NCBI GenBank assembly: GCA_004194705.1
Contig: SADC01000282.1
Span: 1-64,000 of the forward strand
Source of the DNA: Ditylenchus dipsaci
Taxonomy: Eukaryota > Nematoda > Chromadorea > Rhabditida > Anguinidae
Direction: 5' to 3'
DNA: 64,000 nt
The translations under genes and the position numbers were made by a program. This document shows positions 22,331 to 33,359 of this stretch, piece by piece. The stretch's first letter is position 1. Each line of letters begins with the position of its first letter. The notes beneath the pieces were generated by a model. It searched no databases, was not told the origin of the DNA, and saw only the letters and a list, made by a program, of their open reading frames with translations.

Positions 22331-22936
22331 TAACCGAAGGATATGCGAGATTTCTCAGTACGTCTCCAATAAGCACAAAGCCATATAAATTCAAACAAAA
22401 ACCCTAAAAAGAGTTCATCCGTTTTTAGCAAAAACTAATTAATAAAAAAAATAATCCCGCGTATAATTGTGGAATAGCATTGAGAAAACTCTTCATGCCA
22501 GATTACGGGACGGGAGTTTTGTGTAAAATAGGGTGCGCGCTGGGATCAGGGTTTGCAGTTTTTGAAACGTACAGTATGCCAAGAACCTCCCTACTAGCAT
22601 TTTTCAAAGTTTGAAAAATGCTAGTGACACTGTCTATCATTTCCATATTCGCTAAAAAATCACTTTAAAATTGCAAACCTTGGCCGGGATAGCGTTCGGC
22701 CGTCAATCCCAAAAATTGCTATATAAAGATTAAAGCGGACTTTTTTAGTTGGGGCTGGGTGCATAAGTAAAAATTTATTTTATGAGTCAGCGCATGCTAT
22801 GGATTCGGAATTGTAATTTTTCTCCAACCTTTCAATTTTTATTTCTCCACATCCTTTCTCAAATTTTCGCAGATCCAATTCTCAATTTTTAAATTTTCAA
22901 GAACTGCTACTTTGTATAATTTTACCGATGTAAATA

Positions 22937-23089
22937 CAGTCGATTCTCTCCTCAGTACGGACCTGAAGGGATCGCGCTCAGCCGTGCGTTATAGAGAGCG
23001 TCTGCTATGTAGAGCGTCGCTTGAAGGCAAATTATATTAACTCTGACCAAATCAACCAAATTTTTCTCCGTTATGGAGATCGTCGACTG
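22937..23089. mobile_element. Pogo/Tigger-like MITE (5 of 7)
   Basis: CAGTCGATTCTCTCCTCAGT at the left pairs with GAGATCGTCGACTG at the right, with TA on both sides. Confidence 0.6.
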
Positions 23090-23341
23090 TAGGTGAAAAA
23101 CAAACCGAAAAAATTCGGCCCTAAAACTGATCCTGTATTGGTCTTCTCGAAAACGAAGTCTTATAACACGATTAGGCTACGTATAAAAATTTGATTTTCT
23201 GTCCAAAATTGTTGCGAGAGGTTGTATTACAAATTAGACTTTGTAATTTGACAGGAATGTCTACTTCTGTTTGAGATCTTAAACCAGGCATAGATTTAGA
23301 TGCAACTCTATTTATGTGTTTTAAATTAGTCAGTTTTATAG

Positions 23342-25176
23342 ATGAAGTCCGTTGAGAACCGAATAACTAATTTGGAGAAGAAGATAAGCCAGTTGGATCG
23401 CTTGAGCAAGTCGACAATGAAGGATGTCGCTCATCTTAAGAGTGACAAGCACAAGTGCTCAGTAGTAGTGAAAAGATACCCTGGTATTTATTTCTTCCTG
23501 ATTTGGTTATACCGCGAAAATGACCCGTGAGCATAGTTATCAAGCGTATTTGGGCTATAAGAGGCGCAACAAAGTCACCAAGAACTTGGCATAAAATATA
23601 CGATAAAAATCAATTTCACTACCAAAAAAATTTTGTAAACAGGAGTAAGCTGATCAAACTTATTGGTGATATATGATTGAGTTTAATGCTGTGATGCAAA
23701 CTTTTAAATTTGATCACAGCCAAAATTTCAACTATTGGAAACATGCTCATGACCTGCTTACAAGGAAGGGAACTTGACTGCGATGAAGTATTTTGATTTT
23801 TCGCGTATTGTTGTAGGGTGTACCCAAGTCCTTGACGAATCTGGCTTCCCAGCTCTCAAGGTCATAAAGATTAGTACAACTGGAGCTCGAATAACCCGAT
23901 GCATATCATAATTTTTTCATAACTGACCCATGGGTCATTCCTATGATTTCAGTTGGCCTTCAGAGTTGCGTCAAATTTACGTAGAACTTGGACACAAGTA
24001 TACACGGAAAATTTTTGCCAAGTCACAGTACGGGTCCCTCCTTGTAAGAAGATAATACAGTCAAACCTCGATTTAGTGGCACCCGCCAAAAGTTCGTTCC
24101 CGCCTATGGTCCGACACTTTTTTTAACCCAATTTTCCAAATATTTTATCGATTCTGTTATGACAGTCTGGTCGCGAATATCGTGAGGATTCCGATTTTGC
24201 CGATTGTTTTTTGAAAAGTAAACGAATTTTGGGGTAAAAAGTAAAACCTCGATATAGTGGCACCCCTTTTTGAAAACAGGTGCCACTATATCGAGGTTTC
24301 ACTTTTTTACCCCAAAATTTGTTTACTTTTCAAAAAACAATCGGCAAAATCGGAATCCTCACGATATTTGCGACCAGACTGTCATAACAGAATCGATAAA
24401 ATATTTTGAAAATTGGGTTAAAAAAAGTGTCGAACCCTAGGCGGGAACGAACTTTTGGGGGTGCCACTAAATCGAGGTTTGACTGTAGACTGCTGTTCAA
24501 ACATACCTAATATTCCGCTTATACAGGTAAAGGAGAATATAAGTCGGACCTGGTGAAAAAGATGGACAATTTTTTCACGCGCCACTTTCCATCCGTCCGC
24601 TTCACTATTGCTGACGCACATCGATTCGACAAGTGGAAGGAAGGGTCGAACATCTCAGTGCGATTTTTGACGGTCTGCATGGTCAAGGAACTCTTGGACG
24701 TTGCGCGGATGCCAGAGAACAAAGGGGGATTGTAGGTTTTTGTACCTTTTATTTGCTAACTTTTTTTCAGGGCTTCATCGACGATCCTCAACATAACTTA
24801 GCAACCTTGAGACTTTATAGTCAACGGGCCAAGAAAACCCTGAGACCTTTCGGTCAATGGGCCAAATCAACTCAGCAACCCTGTGACCTCTCAGTCTATG
24901 GGCCAAGTCAACTCAGCAACCTTGTGCACGCTTCAGTGTGCCTCGGCCAAGAAAGCACCTCTGAAACCTTCGGGCTGATGGGTGTTTAACTGTATGGAGA
25001 CGTTTGGTGTAGCTCGGAGACACTCTCGCCAATCACCAATTTTCAGCGAAGGTGTCTTCATTTCGGCTGACTTTCCTCCAAACGTTCGCAAGAAGCAGTT
25101 TTTGGAACGTGAAAAGAAAAGAGAAGAGGCAAAATCAAAAGAGAAGGAGACTGCTGAGAAGATTGATGCCAGTTAA
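23342..25176 (+). CDS. Coiled-coil/RRM-like protein with ORF1-like layout
   Basis: Three exons splice in frame. 23342-23483 (possibly preceded by another exon, since TTTTATAG lies just before the ATG) encodes a short coiled coil, ENRITNLEKKISQLDRL, then CSVVVKRYPG. 24527-24735 continues KGEYKSDLVKKMDNFF, VRFTIADAHRFDKW and NISVRFLTVCMVKELLDVA. 25047-25176 encodes EGVFISADFPPNVRKKQF and a Lys/Glu-rich tail ending KIDAS-TAA. The frame across the second junction needs one G fewer in a GGGGG run at 24724-24728. Coiled coil, a small VVVK...VRF beta fold, and a DFPPNVR..FL.R..EEAK block are the order seen in L1-type ORF1 RNA-binding proteins, so this may be a domesticated or decaying ORF1 relative; a host gene is equally possible. 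Intron 1 (1043 nt) contains a pogo-like MITE; intron 2 contains a minisatellite. Confidence 0.45.
24058..24485. mobile_element. Pogo/Tigger-like palindromic MITE (6 of 7)
   Basis: CAGTCAAACCTCGATTTAGT at both ends in inverted orientation, TA on both sides, and near-complete palindromy around a centre near 24275 (GGTGCCACTATATCGAGG). It lies inside an intron of the ORF1-like gene. Confidence 0.8.
24790..24990. repeat. ~42 bp minisatellite in an intron
   Basis: CTCAGCAACCTTGTGAC... CTATGGGCCAAGTCAA units recur about four to five times with decreasing similarity. Confidence 0.6.
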
Positions 25177-26180
25177 AATTCCCGGTTATACACATTGTTG
25201 ATTTTGTTATCGTTATAAAAAGGTTATCGCGTGAAATTTTCTAGCCTCTCATTTCTCAGTATGACTTTTTCTGCAATGTGTTTCGACGAATCTCATACCC
25301 TCATTGCATTTTACTGTTGAAAAAGCAATTAGAAATTTTCAGAAATTTTTTTCGAAAACCTAATAATAATATTGCATTAAAAATTTGGATTTCACTACTG
25401 ACTTTATTGATCCTGATTGACTCTACTGACTTATTGTACTTTATCCCGTACCCTATTCGCACGATAAAATGAACTGGTGGCACATAATTCTAGCATCAAA
25501 AATTCTGAATTCCAATGTCCAAAATTCTTCTGAACAAATTTTTCTGAACCTTTGTCACATTTTGAATTTGTTTTCAGTCGCTTAAAGGGAGGGTGCATGT
25601 AGCGTGGAATTTTTGACCATTGTTGTCTTTTTTCCTTAGTCTCATTTTTTATTGATAATGGCTGGTCTGTTAATACATCCATTGGCCAACTTTTTACGCA
25701 GTATCCGAAAATTTTATCAGAATCAAAATATCTTTCGAAAAATCTCACAAAAACATAAAACTTGACCAAATAATTCATGCCGTATTTCCCTCACGCAATT
25801 CTTTATGATTCTTGTGTTATGGCTTTTCGGTTTGGTTCACTTTTTCAGATAGTTATTAGGCAACATACCACTCGTAATGTAGCTTACTGTCTTTGCTACC
25901 ATCTCAGCGGTAAGTTACCCACCCACTGTCTAGAAAAAGCAGACAAAAAACCCAATGACAAGGACAGAATTTCGAATGTCAAATGTCAAAAAAACGGTTT
26001 GTACTCATTTAGGCGCCCTCATTTGGGCGCTCTTCAATTTTCTATTCAAAATAGCGTCCTAAATTAAATTTTTCGCACGATACCATGAAAAATCATCTTC
26101 AGAAGCTCAAAAAAGCATTATTTTTAGGTTCTGGTCTATAAAAAGTTGAGTTTGGGCACTTTGAATTTTCGACCATTTGA
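25177..26180. other. Gene-free stretch
   Basis: AT-rich sequence. Short open frames show no family features. 25990-26045 contains the GCGCC(C)TCATTTGGGCGC word that recurs near 49590. Confidence 0.4.
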
Positions 26181-26188
26181 CTGTTATA

Positions 26189-27090
26189 TAGAGCTGGAAA
26201 CTGGACGGGATCCCGACGGGATCCCGATACCGCCCGATCTATTTATGGGCGAAAATCCCGTCCCGAAATTCCGCCCGATCATTTCCGAAATCCCGATCTC
26301 GATCCCGAAATACGTCGAATCCCGACAGAAATTTATCAAATAAAAAAAACATACATTTGAAGCATTTTTTTGCAAAATTGATTCTTTTGATCTCTCTCCG
26401 ATATAATTTTTACTTGATTTTTATAGCTATAAGCGTTATCTGGAGTATCGGACTTTTCGAGAAAATGTCGGCATTTGAAGACAAATGCGGAATGTGCGAA
26501 AAATCAATCAAAATGTCTGATGGCAGCACAAAAGGGCTTTTCGTTTAAATCACACGATGAAGCTGCTGAATAAACTCAGAGATCTGCAAGAAAAGCAAGA
26601 GGCTCAGAGGAACTCTATGCACCAATTTTTAAAGATTTTGCCGAAAGGTGTTATTACTCGTTCAAAGCTGCGTTATTTTTTTGTAACATTCTTTTGATTT
26701 GTAGGAGAACTCTCTTCGTTGGACAAAAAAGTGATTAATCACATAGCTTGTGCTAAACTTCCCTTCGCCGGTGTTGACGAGCCGACATCTAAGCGAAATG
26801 TTAATTTTTTTGAACAAAGCTTTGCCATTGATAAATTATTAATAATAATAATTTATTGTTATTGAATTGTGTCGGTTATGTGAAGCGTAGCCATATAAAG
26901 TGTTTACTGAAGGTGTATTTGTAATCATAGAGCAATGTTTGAGGGTAATTTATTGTAAAAAACAAAGAATGGAAAAATCTCGAAATTTGAACGGGATCCC
27001 GAAATTTTTTAGCGATAATCCCGATCCCGAAAATATTTTGGCTGAAAGTCCCGTCCCGAAATACCGCCTGAACGCTAGATTCCAGCTCTA
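26189..27090. mobile_element. hAT element remnant with 8 bp TSD and BED-finger coding fragments
   Basis: The ends are TAGAGCTGGAAACTGGACGG and a complementary right end, with a perfect direct repeat CTGTTATA at 26181-26188 and 27091-27098. Each arm carries GGGATCCCGA-type repeats. Inside on the plus strand, 26465-26549 encodes FEDKCGMCEKSIKMSDGSTK, a BED zinc-finger start, followed by broken frames giving KLRDLQEKQEAQ and, after a short intron ending near 26704, SLDKKVINHIACAKLPFAGV, the hAT LPF block. The remainder of the transposase is missing. It therefore derives from an autonomous element by internal deletion. Confidence 0.88.
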
Positions 27091-27169
27091 CTGTTATACC
27101 ATGTTTTTGAACGTGGAGCTTCGCAAAAAGAGCAATGCCTTTTTGATAAAGAGTCTTGCTCGGAATTAT

Positions 27170-27289
27170 GTCTAAGGTATGTGGGTGTGCGCATCTCAAC
27201 CCCAAGCCCTCAAGCCTCTTGCGCCCCCGAAGGAGGCGCATGGGGCTTTGTTGTTGGGGTTGAGGTGCGCACACCCACATACCTTAGAC
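27170..27289. repeat. GC-capped hairpin repeat (2 of 4)
   Basis: GTCTAAGGTATGTGGGTGTG and its complement enclose CTTGCGCCCCCGAAGGAGGC. The same 3' flank (AATCACTCGAAAGTGACTCT) follows the copies at 48620 and 60202. Confidence 0.8.
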
Positions 27290-27667
27290 GCAAATCACTC
27301 GAAAGTGACTCTGGATGAATGAAAAATAATAAAAAATAATAAACTAATAAAGATATAAAATCGTGTAATAGAAAACGGCCAAAAATACAACTTTTGATTT
27401 AATTTTCAGCGATTTTTGTTTGTCTTCTGTTCAGTCTTTTCATCACTAAAATGTTCGTCAACTATTTTTTCTTTCTTTTTCAAAAAGGTTATTTCAGAAC
27501 GTAAGCAATAAATCGTATTATGGATGAATTTTCGAACTGGCCAAAATATGGCCAACTGGCAAAAGGGGTTAAAAATGGTAATAACTAAAAGATAAAGGAA
27601 AATAAAGAAAGAGATGAAAGAAATTGCAGCACAAAAATTCAGATAATTTAGCTTAAAATTAAGAATA

Positions 27668-28114
27668 CAATTGAAACTCGATTTAACGGAATTCAAGGGA
27701 CCGGCCAAGTGACCGCGTTCGACGCTTTTTTTACACACTCTTTTTTCAAGCTTTTGCCAGTTCTGTCTTGACAGTCTGGTCCCAAGATTTGCAAGGATTC
27801 CAATTTTGACGATCATTTTTTGGAAATTCAATTTTTTCTTTAAAAAAAGCAAAAACTCGATCAAAAAACAGGTTTTCCGTTTTACCGAAATTCGTTAAAT
27901 CGAGTTTTTGCTTTTTTAGAGAAAGAAATTTTGGATTTCTGAAAAATGATCGGCAAAATCGTAATCCTTGCGATATTTAGGACAAGACTGTCAAAACAGA
28001 ACTGGCTAAATTTTTTGAAAATGAAGGTAAAAAAAGTATCGGACCCTAGGTGTGGACCAACTTTCGACTTCAAATATTAGTTGTATCGAGTTTCGTCAAA
28101 TCGAATTTTAACTG
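27668..28114. mobile_element. Pogo/Tigger-like palindromic MITE (7 of 7)
   Basis: The ends CAATTGAAACTCGATTTAAC and its complement (ending in ACTG) are flanked by TA. The arms run to a centre near 27890. The inner word GATCGGCAAAATCG...CCTTGCGATATTT also occurs at 790-830 and in copy B, showing a related remnant there. Confidence 0.75.
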
Positions 28115-28119
28115 TAACT

Positions 28120-28440
28120 GTCTTTTTCAATATATAATTAATAATCAATATACAAATAAACAAATTTGAAAACAGCGCCGCAGCCATAGCTGTTCAAAAA
28201 ACAGCGCCGGGGACAGCGACGGGACGGAAATTCTTAGCGCCGGCGCCAGCGAAGACCAAAATTTTTCATTGGCCCCAGGTAGGTACCTAAAAATGTGAAT
28301 TTGGGTTCACAGTTATCTTTTAAAATCCGTGTGTTCAAACAATAGGCCTTATAGAGTAGTGCAATTTTTTATCTATATTTTTTGATTCTTTTTCATATTT
28401 GGTATGTCAGTCTTGTAAATAGTTTTGCCAGAAAAGGCTT
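28120..28440. other. Gene-free stretch with a GCGCCG-rich patch
   Basis: 28170-28260 repeats ACAGCGCCG-like words. No coding motif seen. Confidence 0.4.
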
Positions 28441-28447
28441 AAAGGAG

Positions 28448-28606
28448 TATAGCGGTCGCCGACAACGAGAATTTCAAATGTTTGAATTTGTATTGTACTC
28501 TTTTTACTTGCTTCAAATAACTCAAAAGAGTACAATGAAAGACGAAAGAGAACTGTCCCGCGCGAATTCAAACATTTGAAATTCTCGTTGTCGGCGACGG
28601 CTATGG
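28448..28606. mobile_element. Short palindromic MITE
   Basis: GGTCGCCGACAACGAGAATT at the left is mirrored at the right with one or two mismatches over about 40 bp. Outer CTTAAAG/CTTTTAAG words may be part of the ends. Confidence 0.6.
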
Positions 28607-28695
28607 TCTTTTAAGCAGTCTGTCTTTTTCTTTTTGGTAATTCTGAGGCGGGTAACTAAGAGTTGACTGTCTCAGCTTAGGCGTCAAAGTGTGTA

Positions 28696-28942
28696 TACCG
28701 TATATGCTCTATTAATTAGACACCCCCTAAGTTCAAAATCGTGTTTTTGGCATTGTGTTTTTGACCCACTTTTTGATCACTTCTCTCAGGCAAGTTACCA
28801 ACCATTTGATAGCTCATCTTTCTAGCTACAAAATGGGTGGTAACTTGCCTGAGAGAAGTGACCAAAAAGTGGGTCAACAACACAATGCCAAAAACACGAT
28901 TTTAAACTTAGGGAGTGTCTAATTAATAGAGCATAGACGGTA
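28696..28942. mobile_element. Palindromic MITE, TACCGTAT family
   Basis: TACCGTATATGCTCTATTAA and its complement bound a nearly full-length palindrome of about 110 bp per arm. The TA at each outer end may be the target duplication. Ends are shared with 30688-30941 and 59708-59964, although the interiors differ. Confidence 0.75.
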
Positions 28943-29363
28943 TCCTAAAATATGTCTAGGAATTCCATAGGGAAATCAATGTTTTGGAAACCAATACTTC
29001 CAAAAAAAGGACAATACTGCACACGCAAGTAACTCTAGTATCCACTATTTAAAAGGGCCTCTAGCAGTGTTGCCAATTTTCATCCTATTGCGTTCATCAA
29101 TACAGCAACTTTATTCCCACTGTCAATAACAGTCTTTATGGCTCTTTTACACTGAGAGATGGAGTCGCAGTAAAGAGCGTCACAGTACCTATTTACTCCA
29201 AACATTGTGAACAGGCCATAGCAGGTAATCAGTAGAGCTAGCCCGAAATTCATTGCATTCGAAACCGAGATTTCCAAATCATTTTGTATGCTTTTGAGTT
29301 TTATTGAAAACCTTTTTAGTCATTAAGCACAATATAATTACGTTAAATGGACAAAAAAACACT

Positions 29364-30503
29364 CTAGTCAGAATAAGAATCATCAGAATCAGTGTCTTGT
29401 TCTAGAAGCCGATTTTTTTTGGAATTCTTCTTGATTGTTTCCCTGTCGATCACCTTATCTTCAAAGATCAGAGGCACAACAGTCATGGTTTGGAGTCGGA
29501 ATAGCAAAGAACTGAGCAGTTGCACACCTAAGTCTTCCACTTTCTGCATTGGCCAGGGGAGCAGTTGGGTGATTATTTTGCTGACATCTTTGCTATATTG
29601 CTCCGCGTCTGAAATTACTGAGTTATTGTGAGAGGAGTTATTTGTGCTTGCCTAAAGTGTGCTGAATAGCAGCTTGGAAAATGGAGGCAATAGCTGCTGT
29701 TTCAGCATACCCCCTTTTGTCCGCATGTACTGAGATAGGCGCACTTCCACTATCCCAGAGCTCCAATATTTTTTTAATTCTTGGAGTTGGCTGCAAACAG
29801 TGATGTAGAAAATTACAGCTATACAAGCAAATGTACATTTTTATCAAGCGCCTATTGGCGCTTATTTTTTAAGCTCCGGAAAATCTGAAAATTTAGGAGT
29901 TAATCTCAAAACTTTTGGGTCAAAGTCCGAAATAAAAAAGGGGAATCGGTAAAGCTCGTGGGAGTTAAGAAAACGCAAAAAAACAGCTCTGCTCTAGGCT
30001 GAGATATAGATTATCAGATCGCACAAACTACAGGGTGCGTCAAAATGTCAATTACCCTTGGCTTTTTAAGAGGCGGAGAGGACTTGAGAAGTGAAAAATA
30101 TCGCTTAAATAATCGCCTTGAGTTATCCGAAATTAAAATTTATTTAGCAGCTTGTGCAGCTATACAATCAAATACAACAAAATTAACATATACCTTAGAA
30201 ATAGGGTTGGATCGCCAATTTTTAGCCAGCTGCATGCTCCCCACAGGACCTTCAGCATCCCAATTGCCTACACCAACATAAAAGATTGCATTGACCAGTT
30301 GTTGCAAGCTGCACGCCCTCACATTTCTGGGTACCCATTGGACTGGAGGAGATGGCATGAAAGGTAATAGACCAGGATCTAACAGCACAAAACAGAACGA
30401 AGGCTGATTGCTATAATCAACTTGTTCAAACACTTTGAAAGCATCTTGAATGAGTTGTCGATCAGTCACTCCTAGGCCTGCCTCTACCAGTTTTAATGCA
30501 GGA
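29364..30503 (-). CDS. GIY-YIG endonuclease-like, LEM-3/ANKLE1-like (gene 2)
   Basis: Three minus-strand exons join in frame: 30194-30503, 29652-29790 and 29364-29608. The first gives SPALKLVEAGLGVTDRQ, then SFCFVLLDPGLLP and LQQLVNAIFYVGVGNWDAEG, matching the PxFxxxLLDP...F...IFYVGKGK region of LEM-3/ANKLE1. The second gives TPRIKKILELWDSGSAPISV and YAETAAIASIFQAAI, the I..ILE.WDSG...E...EA..I block. A GC-AG intron (29609-29651) then leads to DVSKIITQLLPWPMQ and an acidic C-terminus DTDSDDSYSD-TAG; AATAAA follows on this strand near 29300. The catalytic strip differs: after FYVG the GKGKxxR-x-HL pattern is replaced by VGNWDAEGPVGSMQL, so the Arg and His are missing. The 403 nt intron has gained a dispersed repeat (29880-30060). 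The frame is open throughout. No ankyrin or LEM exon was found upstream. Confidence 0.78.
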
Positions 30504-30687
30504 CTGTAATCTTAAAATACCATCCAACTTGATAAGCACAGCAATTCGTGAAGCGTTTTTCGGCCCAAAATAGTACGCGGGTTCGACACCACCTGGTGGC
30601 ACACTATTTATTTTAGCTTGTTTGATCGGTGTCTAGACCAATGTAATTGGGGTCTCTGATTCCGAATGTTTTGTCAAGAAGTCGAAT

Positions 30688-30941
30688 TACCTTATTCTCT
30701 CTTTTAGTTCCACATGTGGGATTATTTTTCAATCGTCCGAAAATCGGAAAAATTTTGGGTCGATCTTAAGATTTTCGGGTGCTCAACCAAAATCTAAAAA
30801 GTGAAATCAGTAGAGCTCGTGGGAGTTAAAAAATGCAATAAACAGCTTTGTTAAATTTTTTCTCTGAGCTGAGATACAGGTCCTCAAAGTTGGGGGTGTG
30901 GGTTTAATAGAGAGTGTGGAACTAATAGAGAGAATACGGTA
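30688..30941. mobile_element. MITE, TACCGTAT family
   Basis: The left end TACCTTATTCTCTCTTTTAG pairs with the right end CTAATAGAGAGAATACGGTA. The interior is the GAGCTCGTGGGAGTTAA repeat. It shares layout with 59708-59964. Confidence 0.7.
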
Positions 30942-30999
30942 CACCTAGAACTGGTCAAACAAGCCAAAAAAAGCGTGCGACTACGCGGGACCGAACCTG

Positions 31000-31095
31000 C
31001 GGCACCACTTTGGGACGAAAACACAAAAGCTTACGCACTGCGTCACCGATGCCACTTTTTCACACCTAAGTGCTTCCCGTTTTAATTAAACATTT
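31000..31095 (-). repeat. tRNA-like SINE fragment
   Basis: On the minus strand, GGTGACGCAGTGCGTAAGC resembles an A box and GGTTCGGTCCC a B box. Arms do not fold into a clean cloverleaf. Inverted partners GTTACAGATTCGAATCCAGG (31300-31330) and a matching copy on the minus strand (32475-32510) look like a second tRNA-like family; a third instance lies near 36705-36745. Confidence 0.45.
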
Positions 31096-31869
31096 TAAAT
31101 TGAACGTACTTTTTAAAAAGATTTGTACTTTTTTGGAACCTCGAATTTCTTTTATTTTCAAGGTTTCACGTCAAAATCTTTTTTTCGGTGCTTAAAAATG
31201 GCAATAAGCACTGGATAAAATGACTTTTTTGACACGGCGCCACCCTCATACCCTGCCGTTGGCCTCGCCGGCGGCGATTACTACTCATTTGCGCAAATTT
31301 TTTAAAGTTACAGATTCGAATCCAGGTGGTAGCAGAAATTATTTTTTTTTGAATAACAACCATAAAATACTTTTATAAGACCAGTAAACCTCTTTTGGAA
31401 TGGAGATCCACCTGGTACTTCTTTTGAATATGCATTCAGCTCCAGAATCCGATACTTCGGTTTGAGCTGAAAGTATTAAAAAATCAATGTACCCTATCCA
31501 AAATCGTGTCCTCAACACGGTTTGTTCAGACCAAAATGCTGTTTTAACCAACTGGAATATCAATACCGTGGGTAGTTACCCACTCCAAGGTGGTCGACCT
31601 TAAACTTTTGTGGATTATTGTGAGTAGACAAACAAATTTTGCATGCCTAAGTCAGTCCAGAAAAATGCTTTGGAGCATGAAAAACGTAAAAAAAATTTTT
31701 GATCCAAGGTGACGACCACTTGGTTTTGTTATACAATGGTGGTCGTACCCAGGTTGAAGAACTCAGGTAAAACTCCTGGGTAGTAATATTTTCGCCTTGT
31801 GAAGAACTTTTAAAATTCAACATTTTTTCTATGATCCAACTTCAGTTTTACTGGATAATCCATGCACCA

Positions 31870-32171
31870 ACCCGTCCACTTGGATCAAATTTTTTTACGT
31901 TTTTATGTTCCAAAACTTGTTTTTTTGGACTAATTCAGGCATGCTGAAGATGGTTTGATAGTGGTGAAATGCCGTTTCGTCGAGTATTTTTTGAGTATTC
32001 GGCAATAATTGATTTTACCAAAACTGGATTTTACCAAAACTCAAGATATACCCTACAAAACGGTATTTTACCACTATCAAACCATCTTCACCACACCCGA
32101 ATTAGTCCAGAAAATAGATTAAGAACCGAAAAAGTAAAAAAATTTTTTGCTCCAAGTGGACGACCACTTGG
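31870..32171. mobile_element. Foldback MITE, CCAAGTGGTCGACCACTTGG family (copy 1)
   Basis: Inverted ends near GTCCACTTGGATCAAA and GCTCCAAGTGGACGACCAC. GATGGTTTGATAGTGGT and its complement face each other around a centre near 32010. Relatives are at 35604-35911 and 37196-37469. A single further end lies near 31700-31730. Confidence 0.65.
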
Positions 32172-32189
32172 TTTGGTCGGTTAAGACTG

Positions 32190-33150
32190 AAAAATTAAGA
32201 ATCCCAGAAAAAATTTTTCTGAAAGTGAGATTGAGAGACCAGAAAAGTCATTGGATACACTTAAAGCGAAAGTAAGACTGAGAGGCGAATTTTTCCTATT
32301 GGGTACAACGCTGAGAGTGAGAGTGAAAGGAGAAAGCACTAATTGGATACGTGACTTTACAGGACACGAAACTACTTCAGGACTGGGGTTTCTATTTCAA
32401 ACCGTGTTCAGGACACGATTCTGTATAGGGAAATAATTATCAAAGTTATTCCAGTGAAGAAAAAATAATTTCTGCTACCACCGGGATTCGAACCTGTAAC
32501 TTTAAAAAATTTGCGCAAATGAGTAGTAACGCCGGCGGCACCTTATTTTTTCGCCGCCGCCACGAAGATCCAACTATGATACAGCCCAGGGCTGAAATGT
32601 GAAGACTAAAAAATCTTTTTTTTTGATGATCTGAAATTTGGATGTGATATTTGGGGGAAAAAGTCGGTTAAGACCCTCAAACGAACAAACGAAATATCAA
32701 ATGATCCTATAGAAAAATAGTTTTCCTATAGTTTTTTTAAAGGCACAAAGAACGTTTTAACGAATAAAGAAAGAAAAAACTTACTTTTAGTCGATGATAA
32801 AATCAAATTCTCATTCAAGATGTCCATTTGGCCATTTACAAGCTGCAAACTGATTTCTAATTAATTCTGCTGAAGTGATAGTGAGAGGGCTATATTTATA
32901 AATGGTATAATTTCGAGATTTTGAGACAAGTTGCCCACACACACCAAAATACAACCACAAGGTTCACCGAAGCGCCAAATCTAGCGAGAACGCCGCCTTA
33001 TTTTTGAAAAAACTGAAATTCTAAAACCAGATTTGTGTTCAGCATGGTCAATTAGACACTTAAGTGCTCATATTTAAAATGAAAACTCGCCTCTAATTTT
33101 AAATATTAATTTTATTTTGAACGTTTCTTGTTTAAAAAGGAATTTTAGCG
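32190..33150. other. Gene-free stretch with AGTGAGAGTGAA words
   Basis: 32220-32345 repeats AGTGAGA/GAGAGTGAA words also found at 52800-52920 and 54090-54175. Past 32600 I see AT-rich sequence without coding motifs. Confidence 0.4.
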
Positions 33151-33359
33151 CTAATAGCGAATATCACTAGTGTCCGGTGTCAGAATTAGGTTTATGTCTA
33201 ACAGGAACGTCAAAAAATGGCTAAAGTACTCTATTTTGCAGGAAGCAAAAAACGTTTTGACAGTGCCTAAGCATAGTTTGGATGCTGAAAACGATAGAAA
33301 AGGAGAAAAAACACTTTTCAGAAAAACAAATTTTGACCAAAATTTGACTTTTTGCTTTG

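Noticed and set aside
29080..29277. 65-codon hydrophobic minus-strand frame (FGLALLITCYGLFTMFGVNR)
   Set aside because: Could be a membrane segment of a gene fragment, but no splice sites, homologous copy or motif support it.
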